Assembly: GCA_050257855.1 (NCBI GenBank)
Contig: JBLMXQ010000148.1
Span: 22,879-86,878, forward strand
Direction: 5' to 3'
From: JBLMXQ01 sp050257855
GTDB lineage: Bacteria > Acidobacteriota > Vicinamibacteria > Vicinamibacterales > CAVVIG01
Length of the DNA stretch: 64,000 nt
Position numbers and translations under genes: made by a program. A model generated the notes under the pieces. The model was not told where the DNA came from and ran no database searches. It saw only the letters and a list, made by a program, of their open reading frames with translations. Every line of letters begins with the position of its first letter. Within the stretch, counting starts at the first letter, position 1. Shown piece after piece: positions 8,388 to 18,835 of the stretch.

Positions 8388-9542
8388 ATGAACGTGAGTG
8401 TCACGCACCAATTCGAGCGGGCGCAGGACGAGGTGGCGGTCGTGTCCGCCTCGACGAACGCGCTCGTCCGGGAATTCGTCGAGCTGCCATACCGCCTGTA
8501 CGTCGCGCAGCCCCACTGGGTGCCGCCGCTGAGGCGCGACGAGTACCGGCGCCTCGCGCCGCGCCACAACCCCTTCCACGAGCATGCGGAGATGGCGCTG
8601 TGGATCGCCCGCGCGGGCGGACGCACCACCGGCCGGATTGCCGCCATCGAGGATCGGCTGCACAACGAGACGCACGGCGAGCGCGTCGCCTGGTTCGGCT
8701 TCTTCGAGGCCGAGGACGAAGCGACGGCTGCGGCGCTGCTGGGGACGGTGGAGCAGTGGGGCCGGGCTCGCGGCAGCTTCGTCGTGCGCGGGCCGGCCAA
8801 CCCGTCGCTCAACGAAAGCGCCGGGCTGCTCGTCGATCGCTTCGACGAGGATCCGTACATCCTCATGCCATACAACCCGCCGACGTATCCCGCCTTCGTC
8901 GAGGCGGCCGGCTACCGCAAGGCGAAAGACCTGCTGGCGTGGAAGATTGATCTGACCGTTCCGCTCGGCGATCGCGCGTCGCGGCTGGCGGACCGCCTGG
9001 CCCGCCGCAGCGGCATCGTCATCCGGCCGGTGCGTCTGCGGGAATTCGGGCGTGAGCTCGAGATCTTGAAGACGATCTATCGCGCGGCTTGGCAGGACAA
9101 CTGGGGGTTCGTCCCGCCGACCGACGCCGAGATCGATCAGCTGGCGGTCGACCTGAAGCCGGTGCTCGATCCGGAGCTCGTGCTGTTCGCCGAGATGGAC
9201 GGCCGGCCGGTCGCGTGCGCCGTCGCCGTGCCGGACGCGAATCAGGTGCTGAGGCGGATGGGCGGCCGTCTCCTGCCGTTCGGCATCGTGCACTTCCTGC
9301 GCCGGCGCGCGATCGTCGATCAGGCGCGATTGCTGCTGCTCGGCGTCCTGCCGGAGCTCCGGCGGATCGGGCTCTACCCGATGCTCATCGCCGACATCCA
9401 CCGCCGCGCGGTCGCGCGCGGGTACCGGCGCGGCGAGCTGTCGTGGACGCTCGAGGACAACGACGCGATCAACGCGGGGATCGAGGCGGCCGGTGGCCGG
9501 CATCACAAGACCTACCGCCTGTATGACAAGCCGATCGGTTAG
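8388..9542 (+). CDS. GNAT-fold N-acyltransferase, candidate bacterial ceramide synthase
   Basis: A 384-residue protein of the acyl-CoA N-acyltransferase superfamily. The N-terminus has the pattern FVELPYRLYVAQPHWVPPL, then NPFHEHAEMALW, TTGRIAAI, RGPANPSLNES and PYNPPTYP, all typical of the long GNAT-like family that includes bacterial ceramide synthase. That enzyme acylates 3-ketosphinganine on its amino group. The assignment to that role follows from the adjacent SPT-like, ACP, ligase and reductase genes and is inference. A purine-rich AGGAG lies about 18 bases before the ATG. Its 3' end overlaps the next gene by 20 bp. Confidence 0.65.
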   Translation: MNVSVTHQFERAQDEVAVVSASTNALVREFVELPYRLYVAQPHWVPPLRRDEYRRLAPRHNPFHEHAEMALWIARAGGRTTGRIAAIEDRLHNETHGERVAWFGFFEAEDEATAAALLGTVEQWGRARGSFVVRGPANPSLNESAGLLVDRFDEDPYILMPYNPPTYPAFVEAAGYRKAKDLLAWKIDLTVPLGDRASRLADRLARRSGIVIRPVRLREFGRELEILKTIYRAAWQDNWGFVPPTDAEIDQLAVDLKPVLDPELVLFAEMDGRPVACAVAVPDANQVLRRMGGRLLPFGIVHFLRRRAIVDQARLLLLGVLPELRRIGLYPMLIADIHRRAVARGYRRGELSWTLEDNDAINAGIEAAGGRHHKTYRLYDKPIG

Positions 9543-10488
9543 CCTGACGGGCGCGACCGGGTTTCTCGGCCGGCACATCGCCCGCGCGTTTCGCGACGCC
9601 GGCTGGCACGTCCGCGCCATCGTCAGGCCCGGAACGCCCCGCGCCGCCCCTCCCGACACCGAGGTGGTGGAGGCGCCGCTCGAAGCCGGCGCGCTCACCG
9701 CGGCCGTACACGGCACAGGTCTCCTCGTCCACGCCGCGGCCCTGATTCGCGCCCGCGACGAGCGCACGTTCACGGAGGTGAACGTCGGCGGGACCCGGGC
9801 GGCCGTCGCGGCGGCGAATCGGACGGGCGCCGATCTGCTGTTCGTGTCCAGCCTCGCGGCGGCCGGTCCGGGCACGCCGGCGCGGCCGGTCCGCGAGGAC
9901 GACGAGCCGCGGCCGATCAACGCCTACGGCCGCAGCAAGCTCGCCGGCGAGCGACTGGTGCGGGAGGAGTCGCGCGTGCCCTGGACGATCGTACGGCCGT
10001 CGGCGGTGTACGGCCCGGGCGATCGCGGCTTCCTCCCGCTGTTCCGCTTCGCCGTGCGCGGCCGGTTCCCGCTCGCGGCGCGCCCCGGCACCGCGTTCAC
10101 GCTCATCGAGGCGGGCGATCTCGGGCGCGCGATCGTCCTGATTGCCGGGACGCCGTCGGCGCGCGCGGCCACGCTGTTCCTCGGCCACGCGCAGCCGCAG
10201 ACGGCCGAAGAGATCATGCGCGCTCTCGCCGCCGTCATGGAGCGCCCGTACCGCCCCCGGGCGGTGCCGTCGGTCCTGCTGCGGCTCGCCGCGGCCGGCG
10301 GCGACCTCGCCTGGCGCCTCGGCTGGCCGCCGCCGCTCGATTCGTCGCGCTACGCGGAGCTGACCGCCGACGGCTTCGTGTGCGCGGTCGATCGCGCCGA
10401 GGGGCTCGTGGGGTTCAGGGCCGAGACGCCGCTCGTGGACGGTTTCAGGCGGACGCTGAGTTGGTACAGGCAGGAAGGATGGTTGTAG
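9523..10488 (+). CDS. NAD-dependent epimerase/reductase (extended SDR), candidate ceramide reductase
   Basis: A 321-residue extended short-chain dehydrogenase. SLTGATGFLGRHIA (residues 6-19) is the NAD-binding glycine motif, and NAYGRSKLAGE near residue 140 is the catalytic YxxxK. In bacterial ceramide synthesis a protein of this family (CerR in Caulobacter) reduces the keto group of the acylated intermediate, so this is a good candidate next to the GNAT protein. ATG 9523 was preferred to one 30 bases upstream because it sits just before the Rossmann strand. The 3' end overlaps the convergent radical SAM gene by 44 bp. Confidence 0.8.
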   Translation: MTSRSVSLTGATGFLGRHIARAFRDAGWHVRAIVRPGTPRAAPPDTEVVEAPLEAGALTAAVHGTGLLVHAAALIRARDERTFTEVNVGGTRAAVAAANRTGADLLFVSSLAAAGPGTPARPVREDDEPRPINAYGRSKLAGERLVREESRVPWTIVRPSAVYGPGDRGFLPLFRFAVRGRFPLAARPGTAFTLIEAGDLGRAIVLIAGTPSARAATLFLGHAQPQTAEEIMRALAAVMERPYRPRAVPSVLLRLAAAGGDLAWRLGWPPPLDSSRYAELTADGFVCAVDRAEGLVGFRAETPLVDGFRRTLSWYRQEGWL

Positions 10489-11896
10489 GCGATCGGACTG
10501 CCCCTTCCCTCCAGGGCACCTCGCGCGGCATCGCCGCCGGGTAGGTCGCTGCGAGCGGCGACTTGCGGAAGACGCCGCGGTGCAGGCAGTAGTTCGTCCA
10601 CACGCGGTTCCACAGGAAGGTGTGCCACGCGGCGTCCGGCGAGACGGTGTCGTGGGTTCGCCAGTAGATCTCGGCGACGTGCTCAGGGCGGAAGAACTGC
10701 AGCACCTCGACGTACCGCCGCATCAGGCCGGCGCCGGTCACGTTCGGCATGCTCGTGACCGGGAACGCGAGCGTGTACTTCTCCCAGTCCTCCGGGTAGT
10801 TCTTGAACAGGATTCTCCCCTCGGCATCGAAGCGCGCGTAGTCGCGCGTCCCCGGCAGCGGCGTCAGGATCGTCGGATTCAGGCCGTCGAGCTCGATCTC
10901 CTCCGCGAATCCGAGGATGTCGGACACGATCGTGTCCATGTTCTGCGTGTCGATACCGAGGATGAACGAGCCGACCACGCCGATGCCGTGCCGGCGGATG
11001 CGCGCGACGTTCTCGCGGTAATAGGCGAGGCCGCGCCGCTGCGACGTGCCGTCCTTGCGGATCAGCGTCAGGGACTTCGTGTCGGTGCTCTCCAGGCCGA
11101 TGAAGACCCCCGCGCAGCCGGCCGCGCGCGCCAGCCGGGGCAGTTCGTCATCGTCTCCGAAATTGATGGTGACCTGCGTAATCCAGCGTTTGTCGAGCTG
11201 CGCGGCAGCCATGGCGCGGAACAGGTCGAGGCAGCGCTGCTTCGCCCTGCGGGAGAACCCGTTCAGGTCGTCGTCGACGAAGATGATGTCGCGCTCGCGA
11301 ATCGACGCGGCCTCCCGCACGACATCGTCGATCTCGCGCATGCGGAACAGGCGGCCGTTGAACGCGGTCACCGAGCAGAAGGAGCAGTCCATCGGGCAGC
11401 CGCGCGACGTCTGTGCCGACGCGTACTCGTACGCGTACTTGCCGAAGATGGAGCGGTCGGGTCCGGGGTTCGGGACGGCCTGAAGACCGTCCCCGGCCGA
11501 CGAGTACCTCGGCTGAAGACGGCCGCGCTCGACGTCGGCGATGACCCCGGGCCAGCCGCTCTCGCATTCGCCGATGAACAGGGCGTCGGCGTACCGCGCG
11601 GCTTCCTCCGGCACGAGCGACGCATGGATGCCGCCCATGACGACCGGGACGCCGCGCGCGCGGAACTGGGCGGCGATGCGGTAGGCGCGGGGCGCCTGCG
11701 TCGTGAACGCCGTCAGTCCGACGAGATCAGCCTCGACGCCGGCGTAGTCGCGTTCGCCCTCGCACTGCTCGTCGATGAGCTCCACGTCCCAGTGCGGCGG
11801 CGTGGCCCCCGCCACGTACGCGAGCGCCAGCGGCTGCCACAGGTAGTCGCCGTACAACGACACCCGGTTGCGGGGGTTGATGAGGACGAGCTTCAT
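10445..11896 (-). CDS. B12-binding domain radical SAM protein
   Basis: A 483-residue enzyme. Residues 1-125 form the cobalamin-binding Rossmann domain (KLVLINPRNR, GLTAF, VVMGGIHASL). C167, C171 and C174 (CPMDCSFC) bind the 4Fe-4S cluster. Family members do methylations or ring and chain rearrangements on lipids and natural products. The start overlaps the SPT-like stop (ATGA), so it is the last gene of the leftward lipid operon. Residues 135-142 (GDGLQAVP) are encoded exactly by a 24-bp palindromic element inserted in frame between the two domains. Confidence 0.87.
   Translation of the reverse strand: MKLVLINPRNRVSLYGDYLWQPLALAYVAGATPPHWDVELIDEQCEGERDYAGVEADLVGLTAFTTQAPRAYRIAAQFRARGVPVVMGGIHASLVPEEAARYADALFIGECESGWPGVIADVERGRLQPRYSSAGDGLQAVPNPGPDRSIFGKYAYEYASAQTSRGCPMDCSFCSVTAFNGRLFRMREIDDVVREAASIRERDIIFVDDDLNGFSRRAKQRCLDLFRAMAAAQLDKRWITQVTINFGDDDELPRLARAAGCAGVFIGLESTDTKSLTLIRKDGTSQRRGLAYYRENVARIRRHGIGVVGSFILGIDTQNMDTIVSDILGFAEEIELDGLNPTILTPLPGTRDYARFDAEGRILFKNYPEDWEKYTLAFPVTSMPNVTGAGLMRRYVEVLQFFRPEHVAEIYWRTHDTVSPDAAWHTFLWNRVWTNYCLHRGVFRKSPLAATYPAAMPREVPWREGAVRSPTTILPACTNSASA
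11471..11494. repeat. 24-bp palindromic element inside a coding region
   Basis: The sequence has arms CGGGACGGCCT and AGACCGTCCCC around a short GA centre, one mismatch from the palindrome at 510-533 and at 52863-52886. It spans exactly eight codons of the B12 radical SAM gene, in the linker before the cluster-binding cysteines, and is free of stops in that frame. Confidence 0.85.
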
Positions 11897-13085
11897 GCCG
11901 CCGCTTCGATCACCGCCAGGCGGCGGCCGACCGCCTCGAAGATCGCGAGCGCGCGCTCGATGTGCTCCGGCGTGTGGGCGGCGGAATAGCTCGTGCGCAG
12001 GAGGCACGCCTCGGGCCGGCACGCGGGCGGCAGAACGATGTTCACGTACAGGCCGGCCTCGAGCAGGGCCTTCCAGACCTCCACGGTCCGTTCGGCGGCG
12101 CCGATCTGAATCGGCACGACCGGCGATTCGGTCGCGCCGATCTTGAAGCCGAGCCGCGTCAGACCCGCCCGGACGCGGTGCACGTTCTCCCAGAGCCGCT
12201 GGCGCAGCGTCCGATCGCGGCGGACCACGCCCAGCGCCGCGCGGACCCCGGCGATGTTCGACGGCGATCCGGACGCCGTGAACACGTACGAGCGGGCGGC
12301 GAAGTGCAACAGCTTCAGCGCCGCGTGATGGGACACGCAGAACCCGCCGACGCCGGCAAGCGTCTTCGAGAACGTCCCGACGACGAAGTCCACCTGGTCG
12401 AGGACGCCCTGCGCTTCGGCGCAGCCCAGGCCGCGCTCGCCGTACGCGCCGAACGAGTGCGCTTCGTCGACGAGGAGGTACGCGCCGGCCTTGCGGCACA
12501 CCGCCACGATGTCGGCCAGCGGCGCCGTGTCGCCGCCGATCGAATAGAGCCCCTCGACCACCACCAGCGAGCGCCGTCCGTCGCGTTGCGCGCGCAGCTT
12601 GCGCGCCAGATCGGCCGCCGAATTGTGCCGGAACACGAACGTGGTCGCGCCGCTCAGGCGGGCGCCGTCGTAGATGCTCGCGTGGCTCTCCACGTCCGCG
12701 ATCACGACGTCGTCGGGGCCGCAGAGGCCGGCGATCACGCCCAGATTCGCCTGATACCCCGTCGTGAAGACCATCGCGTGCGCCTTGCCGTAGAACGCTG
12801 CGAACTCCCGCTCGAGCTCACGGTGCATGGCGAACGTCCCGTTCGCGGCCCGCGAGCCGGTCGTGGCCGAGCCGTAGGTGTCGAGCGCCGCGTGCGCGGC
12901 GGCCAGGACCTCCGGATGAAAGCTGAGGCCGAAGTAGTTGTTCGAGCCGCACATGAGCGTGGGCCGTCCCTCGACCACCACCTCGCAAGGCGTGCGGGCC
13001 TCGTCGACAACGGTGTCGAACGGAACGGCTCCGTTGCCGAACGCGCGCAGCCGGTCGGCAATCGGCGTCAGCTTGTCCAGCAGGT

Positions 13086-13089
<4 letters not shown>
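11893..13089 (-). CDS. spt: Serine palmitoyltransferase-like alpha-oxoamine synthase
   Basis: A 398-residue PLP enzyme of the alpha-oxoamine synthase family, which joins an acyl thioester to an amino acid with loss of CO2. Visible are YGSATTGSR (72-80), DVESHASIYDG (132-142), VDEAHSFGAYG with D208 and H211, and Lys242 in GTFSKTLAGVGG as the Schiff-base residue. The same family includes BioF and Kbl. Serine palmitoyltransferase is preferred here because the gene sits with its own ACP and acyl-AMP ligase and with ceramide synthase- and reductase-like genes, and no other biotin gene is present. ATGA overlaps mark both ends. Confidence 0.78.
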
Positions 13090-14764
<1,675 letters not shown>

Positions 14765-14768
<4 letters not shown>

Positions 14769-15067
14769 GACGCCGACTCCTGCCGTGCCGCCAGGCCGCG
14801 GATCTCGTCCACGACCTGACCGACCGTGCGGATGTGCGTGAGGTCGTTCAGGGGGACAGCGACGCCGAAGTGGTCCTCCAGCTCGCCGACCAGCTCGAGC
14901 ACCTGCAGAGAATCGAAGCCTAGATCGGCCAGCAATTCGCTGTCGGGCGCCGGGTTGATCGGCCGGCGGCTGATACGTTTCAGGATGGCGATGATGTCGT
15001 CTTCGAATCGATCGGACAAGTTGGATGAACCGTCGCCCGGCGCGGGCACTTCGCAGCCGGGTGTCAT
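14765..15067 (-). CDS. Acyl carrier protein
   Basis: A 100-residue protein. Ser53 in LGFDSLQVLEL is the phosphopantetheine attachment site, surrounded by the usual acidic helices (DSELLADLG, ELEDHFGVAVP). An N-terminal extension of about 20 residues precedes the four-helix core, so a later start is conceivable. As first gene of the leftward operon it probably carries the acyl chain from the ligase to the serine palmitoyltransferase-like enzyme. A -10-like TACATT (minus strand, 15091-15086) lies 18 bases upstream of the ATG. Confidence 0.85.
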
Positions 15068-15256
15068 GAGCAGGCCGGGCAGAGCAATGTACTATGCATT
15101 CTGCCACAGGTGCCCCGGGAAGGCGGGTGCGCACGCCGGGAGGGCGGGGGGCGACGGGGATGGACGGGGCGCCGAACAGCCGGCGCAGCGCGCCCCGCCG
15201 CCCGGCCCGTCGTGCCGGCGGCGCCTGCCCGATCCGGCCGGCCCGCCGGCTCGATC
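15068..15256. other. Divergent intergenic region of the lipid locus
   Basis: The 189-bp gap separates the leftward ACP operon from the rightward glycosyltransferase. The left end is AT-richer (around 15085-15105), with TACATT as the best -10 candidate for the ACP gene. The right part is very GC-rich and shows no convincing promoter for the glycosyltransferase. No small gene is supported here. Confidence 0.4.
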
Positions 15257-16372
15257 ATGCACATTGCGATCGACTGCCGCTACGTGCGCGAGCGGCCCAG
15301 CGGCATCGGGACCTACGTCGAGGCGCTCGTCGCGCGCCTGCCGGCTCTCGCGCCGTCCGACGTGTTCCTGGTGTGGGCGCACGCGCGTGCGCCGCACCCG
15401 CTGTCGCGCGCGGGCAACGTCCGGGAAGCGGTCGTGCCGATCGAGCCCAACTCTCTCTGGACGATCCTGTTCGCCGGGCGGTACGCGTCGTTCGCCGGTG
15501 TCGACGTCTTCCACGGCGCGCACAACCTGCTCCCCAGGCGGCTGCCGTGTCCCGGCGTGGTCACCCTCCACGATGTCCTGCCAATCGAACATCCGGATCT
15601 CGATCGCCGCGGGTTCGTGAAGGACCGCTACTACCCGCGCGCGGTCGGCTGCGCACTTCGTCACGCGGCGCGCATCATCGTGACGACTGGCGCGACCGCC
15701 GATCGCCTTCGCACGCTCGTTCCCGGCACGGCGCCGCGCACGCGAGTGGTGCCGCTGGCCGCGGGCGGGGAATTCCGGCCGCCAGCGGATCCCGCGGCGG
15801 CCCGCACGCGCGCCGCCTCCCTCGTCGGCGCCGGTCCGTTCGTGCTCGTGGTCGGGCAGCACAGTGCGACGAAGCGGCACGAAGCGGCCGTGCGGGCGTT
15901 TGCCTCCCACGTCGCGGCGCCGTGGCGGCTCGTGCTCGTCGAGCGCCAGACCGCTCGCGATCCGCTTGCCGCGCTCGCGCGCCGGCTGGGCATCAGCGAT
16001 CGCATAGTGTGGCTGCCGCACGTCAGTCGTCCCGATCTCGTCATGCTTCTGCAGACGGCCGCCGCGCTGCTGCAGCCGTCGGTCTACGAAGGCTTTGGTC
16101 TGCCGGTCGTCGAGGCGATGGCGTGCGGCTGCCCGGTAGTGGCAAGCGATCTGCCGACGCTTCGGGAGGTCATCGGGGAGGCAGGCCTCCTGGTGCCGGT
16201 CGGCGACGTCGACGGCTTCGGCCGCGCCGCAGCAGCCCTGATTGCGTCGCCGGGCCGCCGCGAGGAATTGCGGGAGCGGGGAATCGCCCGCGCGGCGGCG
16301 TTCTCGTGGGATCGCTGCGCGCGCGAGACGCTCGCGGTGTACCGCGAGGCGGCGGAGCAGCCGGCATCGTAA
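15257..16372 (+). CDS. GT4-family glycosyltransferase
   Basis: A 371-residue GT-B glycosyltransferase. The N-terminus MHIAIDCRYV with GIGTYVEAL is the acceptor-side loop, and EGFGLPVVEAMACGCPVVAS near residue 278 holds the two Glu of the EX7E motif that bind the nucleotide sugar. A retaining transfer of a sugar to a lipid or glycan is expected. ATG 15257 was chosen because the family N-terminus begins exactly there; the longer frame upstream is GC-rich and not protein-like. It faces away from the ACP operon and precedes a nucleotidyltransferase and a flippase. Confidence 0.85.
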   Translation: MHIAIDCRYVRERPSGIGTYVEALVARLPALAPSDVFLVWAHARAPHPLSRAGNVREAVVPIEPNSLWTILFAGRYASFAGVDVFHGAHNLLPRRLPCPGVVTLHDVLPIEHPDLDRRGFVKDRYYPRAVGCALRHAARIIVTTGATADRLRTLVPGTAPRTRVVPLAAGGEFRPPADPAAARTRAASLVGAGPFVLVVGQHSATKRHEAAVRAFASHVAAPWRLVLVERQTARDPLAALARRLGISDRIVWLPHVSRPDLVMLLQTAAALLQPSVYEGFGLPVVEAMACGCPVVASDLPTLREVIGEAGLLVPVGDVDGFGRAAAALIASPGRREELRERGIARAAAFSWDRCARETLAVYREAAEQPAS

Positions 16373-16419
16373 GAGGCCGCGCGGCGACCTGCCGGAGGCG
16401 GCGCCACGCACACTTCGGA

Positions 16420-16425
16420 TAAGAT
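16420..16425 (+). promoter_or_regulatory. -10 box TAAGAT deciding the start of the next gene
   Basis: TAAGAT ends 7 bases before the ATG at 16433, the spacing seen at other probable leaderless genes in this window. It overlaps an earlier in-frame ATG (16424), which would then be untranscribed, so the ATG at 16433 is preferred. Confidence 0.4.
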
Positions 16426-16432
16426 GCGAACC

Positions 16433-17182
16433 ATGCCCGGATCCGGCATCAGCCAGACGGTCATTCTCGCGGCGGGACTGGGATCGCGCCTGGCCGGCGC
16501 CGAAGCCGGCACGCCCAAGCCCCTGCACACGGTCGCGGGCCTGCCGCTCGTCGTGCACGCGCTCGCTCACGCCCGTGCCTCCGGATGCGACGAGGCGGTC
16601 ATCGTCATCGGACACGAGGGCGCGCGCGTCAGGCAGGCGGTGGAGGCGCTCGACGGAGGGCTTGCCGTCCGGTTCGTCGAGAATCCCGATCCGACGACGC
16701 CGAATGGCGAGTCGCTGCTCGTCGCCGAGCCGTACACGCGCGAGCGGTTCTATCTCCAGATGGTCGACCATCTGTTTGCGGCGCCGGTGCTCCTGCAGCT
16801 CCCCTTCTCCATTCCGACGCCTGATGCCCGGACGGTCGGCAGCCTGCTCGTCGACCGCGCACCCGGGCCCGAGCTCGATCTGGCGGACGCGACGAAGGTG
16901 CGCCTCGAAGGCGATCGGGTGACGGCCATCGGCAAGGCCGTGGAGCCGTGGGACGCGATCGATGCCGGCTGCTTCGCGCTGACGCGCGGAGTCTTCGACG
17001 CGCTGCGCGGCGTCTCGCCGCCGGAGCCGCGGACCGTGTCGTCGGCGATGCGGCAGCTGGCGGCGCGCCGCGCGCTCGCGTTCGCCGACCTTGGATCCGT
17101 GCGGTGGGTGGACGTCGACACGCCGGCCGATCGGGAGACGGCCGAGCGGCTGCTGCTGACCGCCGCCGGCCGGGGCGTGTGA
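16433..17182 (+). CDS. Nucleotidyltransferase (MobA-like NTP transferase)
   Basis: A 249-residue protein beginning MPGSGISQTVILAAGLGSRL, with the LAAGxGxR loop and TPKPL Lys close to the N-terminus, the signature of sugar- or alcohol-phosphate nucleotidyltransferases. LQMVDHLF near residue 105 holds the metal-binding Asp, and VDVDTPAD near the end is also typical. An in-frame ATG nine bases earlier is possible. The short type without extra domain resembles inositol-phosphate or choline-phosphate cytidylyltransferases. It sits between the GT4 enzyme and the flippase and is coupled to the latter by GTGA. Confidence 0.8.
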   Translation: MPGSGISQTVILAAGLGSRLAGAEAGTPKPLHTVAGLPLVVHALAHARASGCDEAVIVIGHEGARVRQAVEALDGGLAVRFVENPDPTTPNGESLLVAEPYTRERFYLQMVDHLFAAPVLLQLPFSIPTPDARTVGSLLVDRAPGPELDLADATKVRLEGDRVTAIGKAVEPWDAIDAGCFALTRGVFDALRGVSPPEPRTVSSAMRQLAARRALAFADLGSVRWVDVDTPADRETAERLLLTAAGRGV

Positions 17183-18714
17183 CCGCCGAGCGCCCCGGCG
17201 GGACGACTCCGGGCGGCGAGATGGCCCGGGGCGCCGCCGTGAACACGGCGGCGATGCTCGCCTCGAACTTCCGCGGCATCTTCACGTTCCTCGTCGCGCG
17301 CCTGCTGGGCGCCGCCGTCCTGGGCACCTTCTCGGTCGCCTGGGCGGCGATGGATCTCGTCAGCAAGGTCGGGACGCTGGGGCTCGACAACGCGGCGACC
17401 ACGCTCATCGCGCGCGCGGAAGCGCTCGGCGAAGCCGATCGCGGCCGCCGACTGTTCCTGGCCGCGATCGGCGTCTCGCTCGCGGCGAACGTCGTCGTGG
17501 CGGCCGCATGCACGTTTGCCATCCGCTCGCTGGGCGTCCGGCTCGGCGGGCCGCCGGCCGTCCTCGATGCGCTCGCCGTGCTCGTCTGGGCGATGCCCGG
17601 CGTCGCGTTGTACCGGGTGAGCACGGCCGCCTCGCGCGGCAGGAAGGTGATGCGCCACGATCTCTACTCGCGCGGCCTCACCGAGACGACCGCGACGACG
17701 CTGGCGTTCGTGGCGCTCTTCGCGCTCGGCTTCCGCACGTATGCGCCCGAAGTGGCCGCTGTCGCGGGAACCGGGGCGTCGGGGCTCGTCGCGTGCGCCC
17801 TCGCCGCGTCGCTCTTCCGGCGTTCGCCGGGGCGCGCCGCCGCCGCCACGCTCGCCGACGAGGCGCGCGCGCTCGTCGCGTACTCCGCGCCCATCGGCGG
17901 CTACCAGCTGCTCAACGCGTTCATCGTCCGGATCGACGTCATCATGCTCGGCTGGTTCGTCGGACGCGTGCCGGGCGTGACGTTGACGTCGGTCGGCATC
18001 TACGCGGCCGCCGTCGAGGTGGCGAGCGGGCTCCGCAAGGTCAACCAGTCGTTCACGCCCATCTTCACGCCGGTCGTCGCGGGCGCCACCGCGGCCGGCG
18101 ACGTGCGGCTCGCGGCGGAGCAGTATCGGCGGCTGGCGCGCTGGATGCTGGCGATCCTGCTGCCGCTCGTCGGCGTCATGACGTTCGGCGGCGGCGCGAT
18201 CCTCGCAATCTACGGCTCCGCCTTCCGCCAGGGTGCGCCGTGGCTCGCGGTCGTGGCCGCGGCCTGCGCGACGAACGCGTTCGTCGGCCTCGGCGAAATC
18301 GTGATCATGGTGCAGCGGCCGGCGCTGAACCTGCTGAACTCCGCCGTGACGTGCGCTGTCGGCGTCGGCGCGAATCTCTGGCTCATCCCACACGTCGGCA
18401 TGATGGGGGCGGCGATCGGGATCCTGCTGCCGTACGTGCTGCAGGGCGTGCTGCGCGGGGCGGAGCTGCGCCTCGTATTCGGCTGGCGCGGACCGGGACG
18501 GGGGCTGCGCCGGCCGATCGCGGCCGCGGCGTTCGCGGCAGTGCCTGCTGCGGTCTGCCGGCTGCTCTGGGGCGACGTGCCCGGGCAGCTCGCGTCGGCG
18601 GCGTTGTTCGTCGCCGCGTACCTGGGCGCGTGGTGGCGCCTCGGCCTCGAGGAAGACGATCGCGCGACCCTGGCGGAGCTGACGGGACGATCGGCTGTCA
18701 AGCCTGCGGCCTGA
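17179..18714 (+). CDS. Polysaccharide/lipid flippase (MATE/MOP superfamily, Wzx-like)
   Basis: A 511-residue polytopic membrane protein with about 12-14 hydrophobic segments spread over its whole length, the usual size for Wzx flippases. Typical features are the N-terminal Asn- and Arg-containing first helix (NTAAMLASNFRG), a PIGGYQLLN stretch at the start of the second half and LNLLNSAVTCAVGVGANLWLI cut by loops near residue 380. It probably moves the glycosylated or head-group-bearing lipid across the inner membrane. GTG start overlaps the previous stop. It closes the lipid locus. Confidence 0.82.
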   Translation: MTAERPGGTTPGGEMARGAAVNTAAMLASNFRGIFTFLVARLLGAAVLGTFSVAWAAMDLVSKVGTLGLDNAATTLIARAEALGEADRGRRLFLAAIGVSLAANVVVAAACTFAIRSLGVRLGGPPAVLDALAVLVWAMPGVALYRVSTAASRGRKVMRHDLYSRGLTETTATTLAFVALFALGFRTYAPEVAAVAGTGASGLVACALAASLFRRSPGRAAAATLADEARALVAYSAPIGGYQLLNAFIVRIDVIMLGWFVGRVPGVTLTSVGIYAAAVEVASGLRKVNQSFTPIFTPVVAGATAAGDVRLAAEQYRRLARWMLAILLPLVGVMTFGGGAILAIYGSAFRQGAPWLAVVAAACATNAFVGLGEIVIMVQRPALNLLNSAVTCAVGVGANLWLIPHVGMMGAAIGILLPYVLQGVLRGAELRLVFGWRGPGRGLRRPIAAAAFAAVPAAVCRLLWGDVPGQLASAALFVAAYLGAWWRLGLEEDDRATLAELTGRSAVKPAA

Positions 18715-18806
18715 GCAGGATTCGGCAGAGGCCTGTCGCCGGTCTTCTGGTCGCTGATGATCGTCGCGTCGGTGAAGTACGGGCACCGAAGCACCCGGCG
18801 CGGGTT

Positions 18807-18827
18807 TAGAATGCGCCGACCAGGAGG
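18807..18827 (+). promoter_or_regulatory. -10 box TAGAAT and Shine-Dalgarno AGGAGG
   Basis: TAGAAT lies at 18807-18812 and AGGAGG at 18822-18827, 8 bases before the ATG at 18836. The ribosome site rules out the GTG at 18827 as start. The leader would be about 15-18 bases. Confidence 0.5.
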
Positions 18828-18835
18828 TGGGTGTG

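Noticed and set aside
15110..15256. Longer start for the GT4 glycosyltransferase
   Set aside because: The added 49 residues are Arg/Gly/Pro/Ala-rich, the typical look of translated GC-rich intergenic DNA. The family N-terminus starts at 15257.
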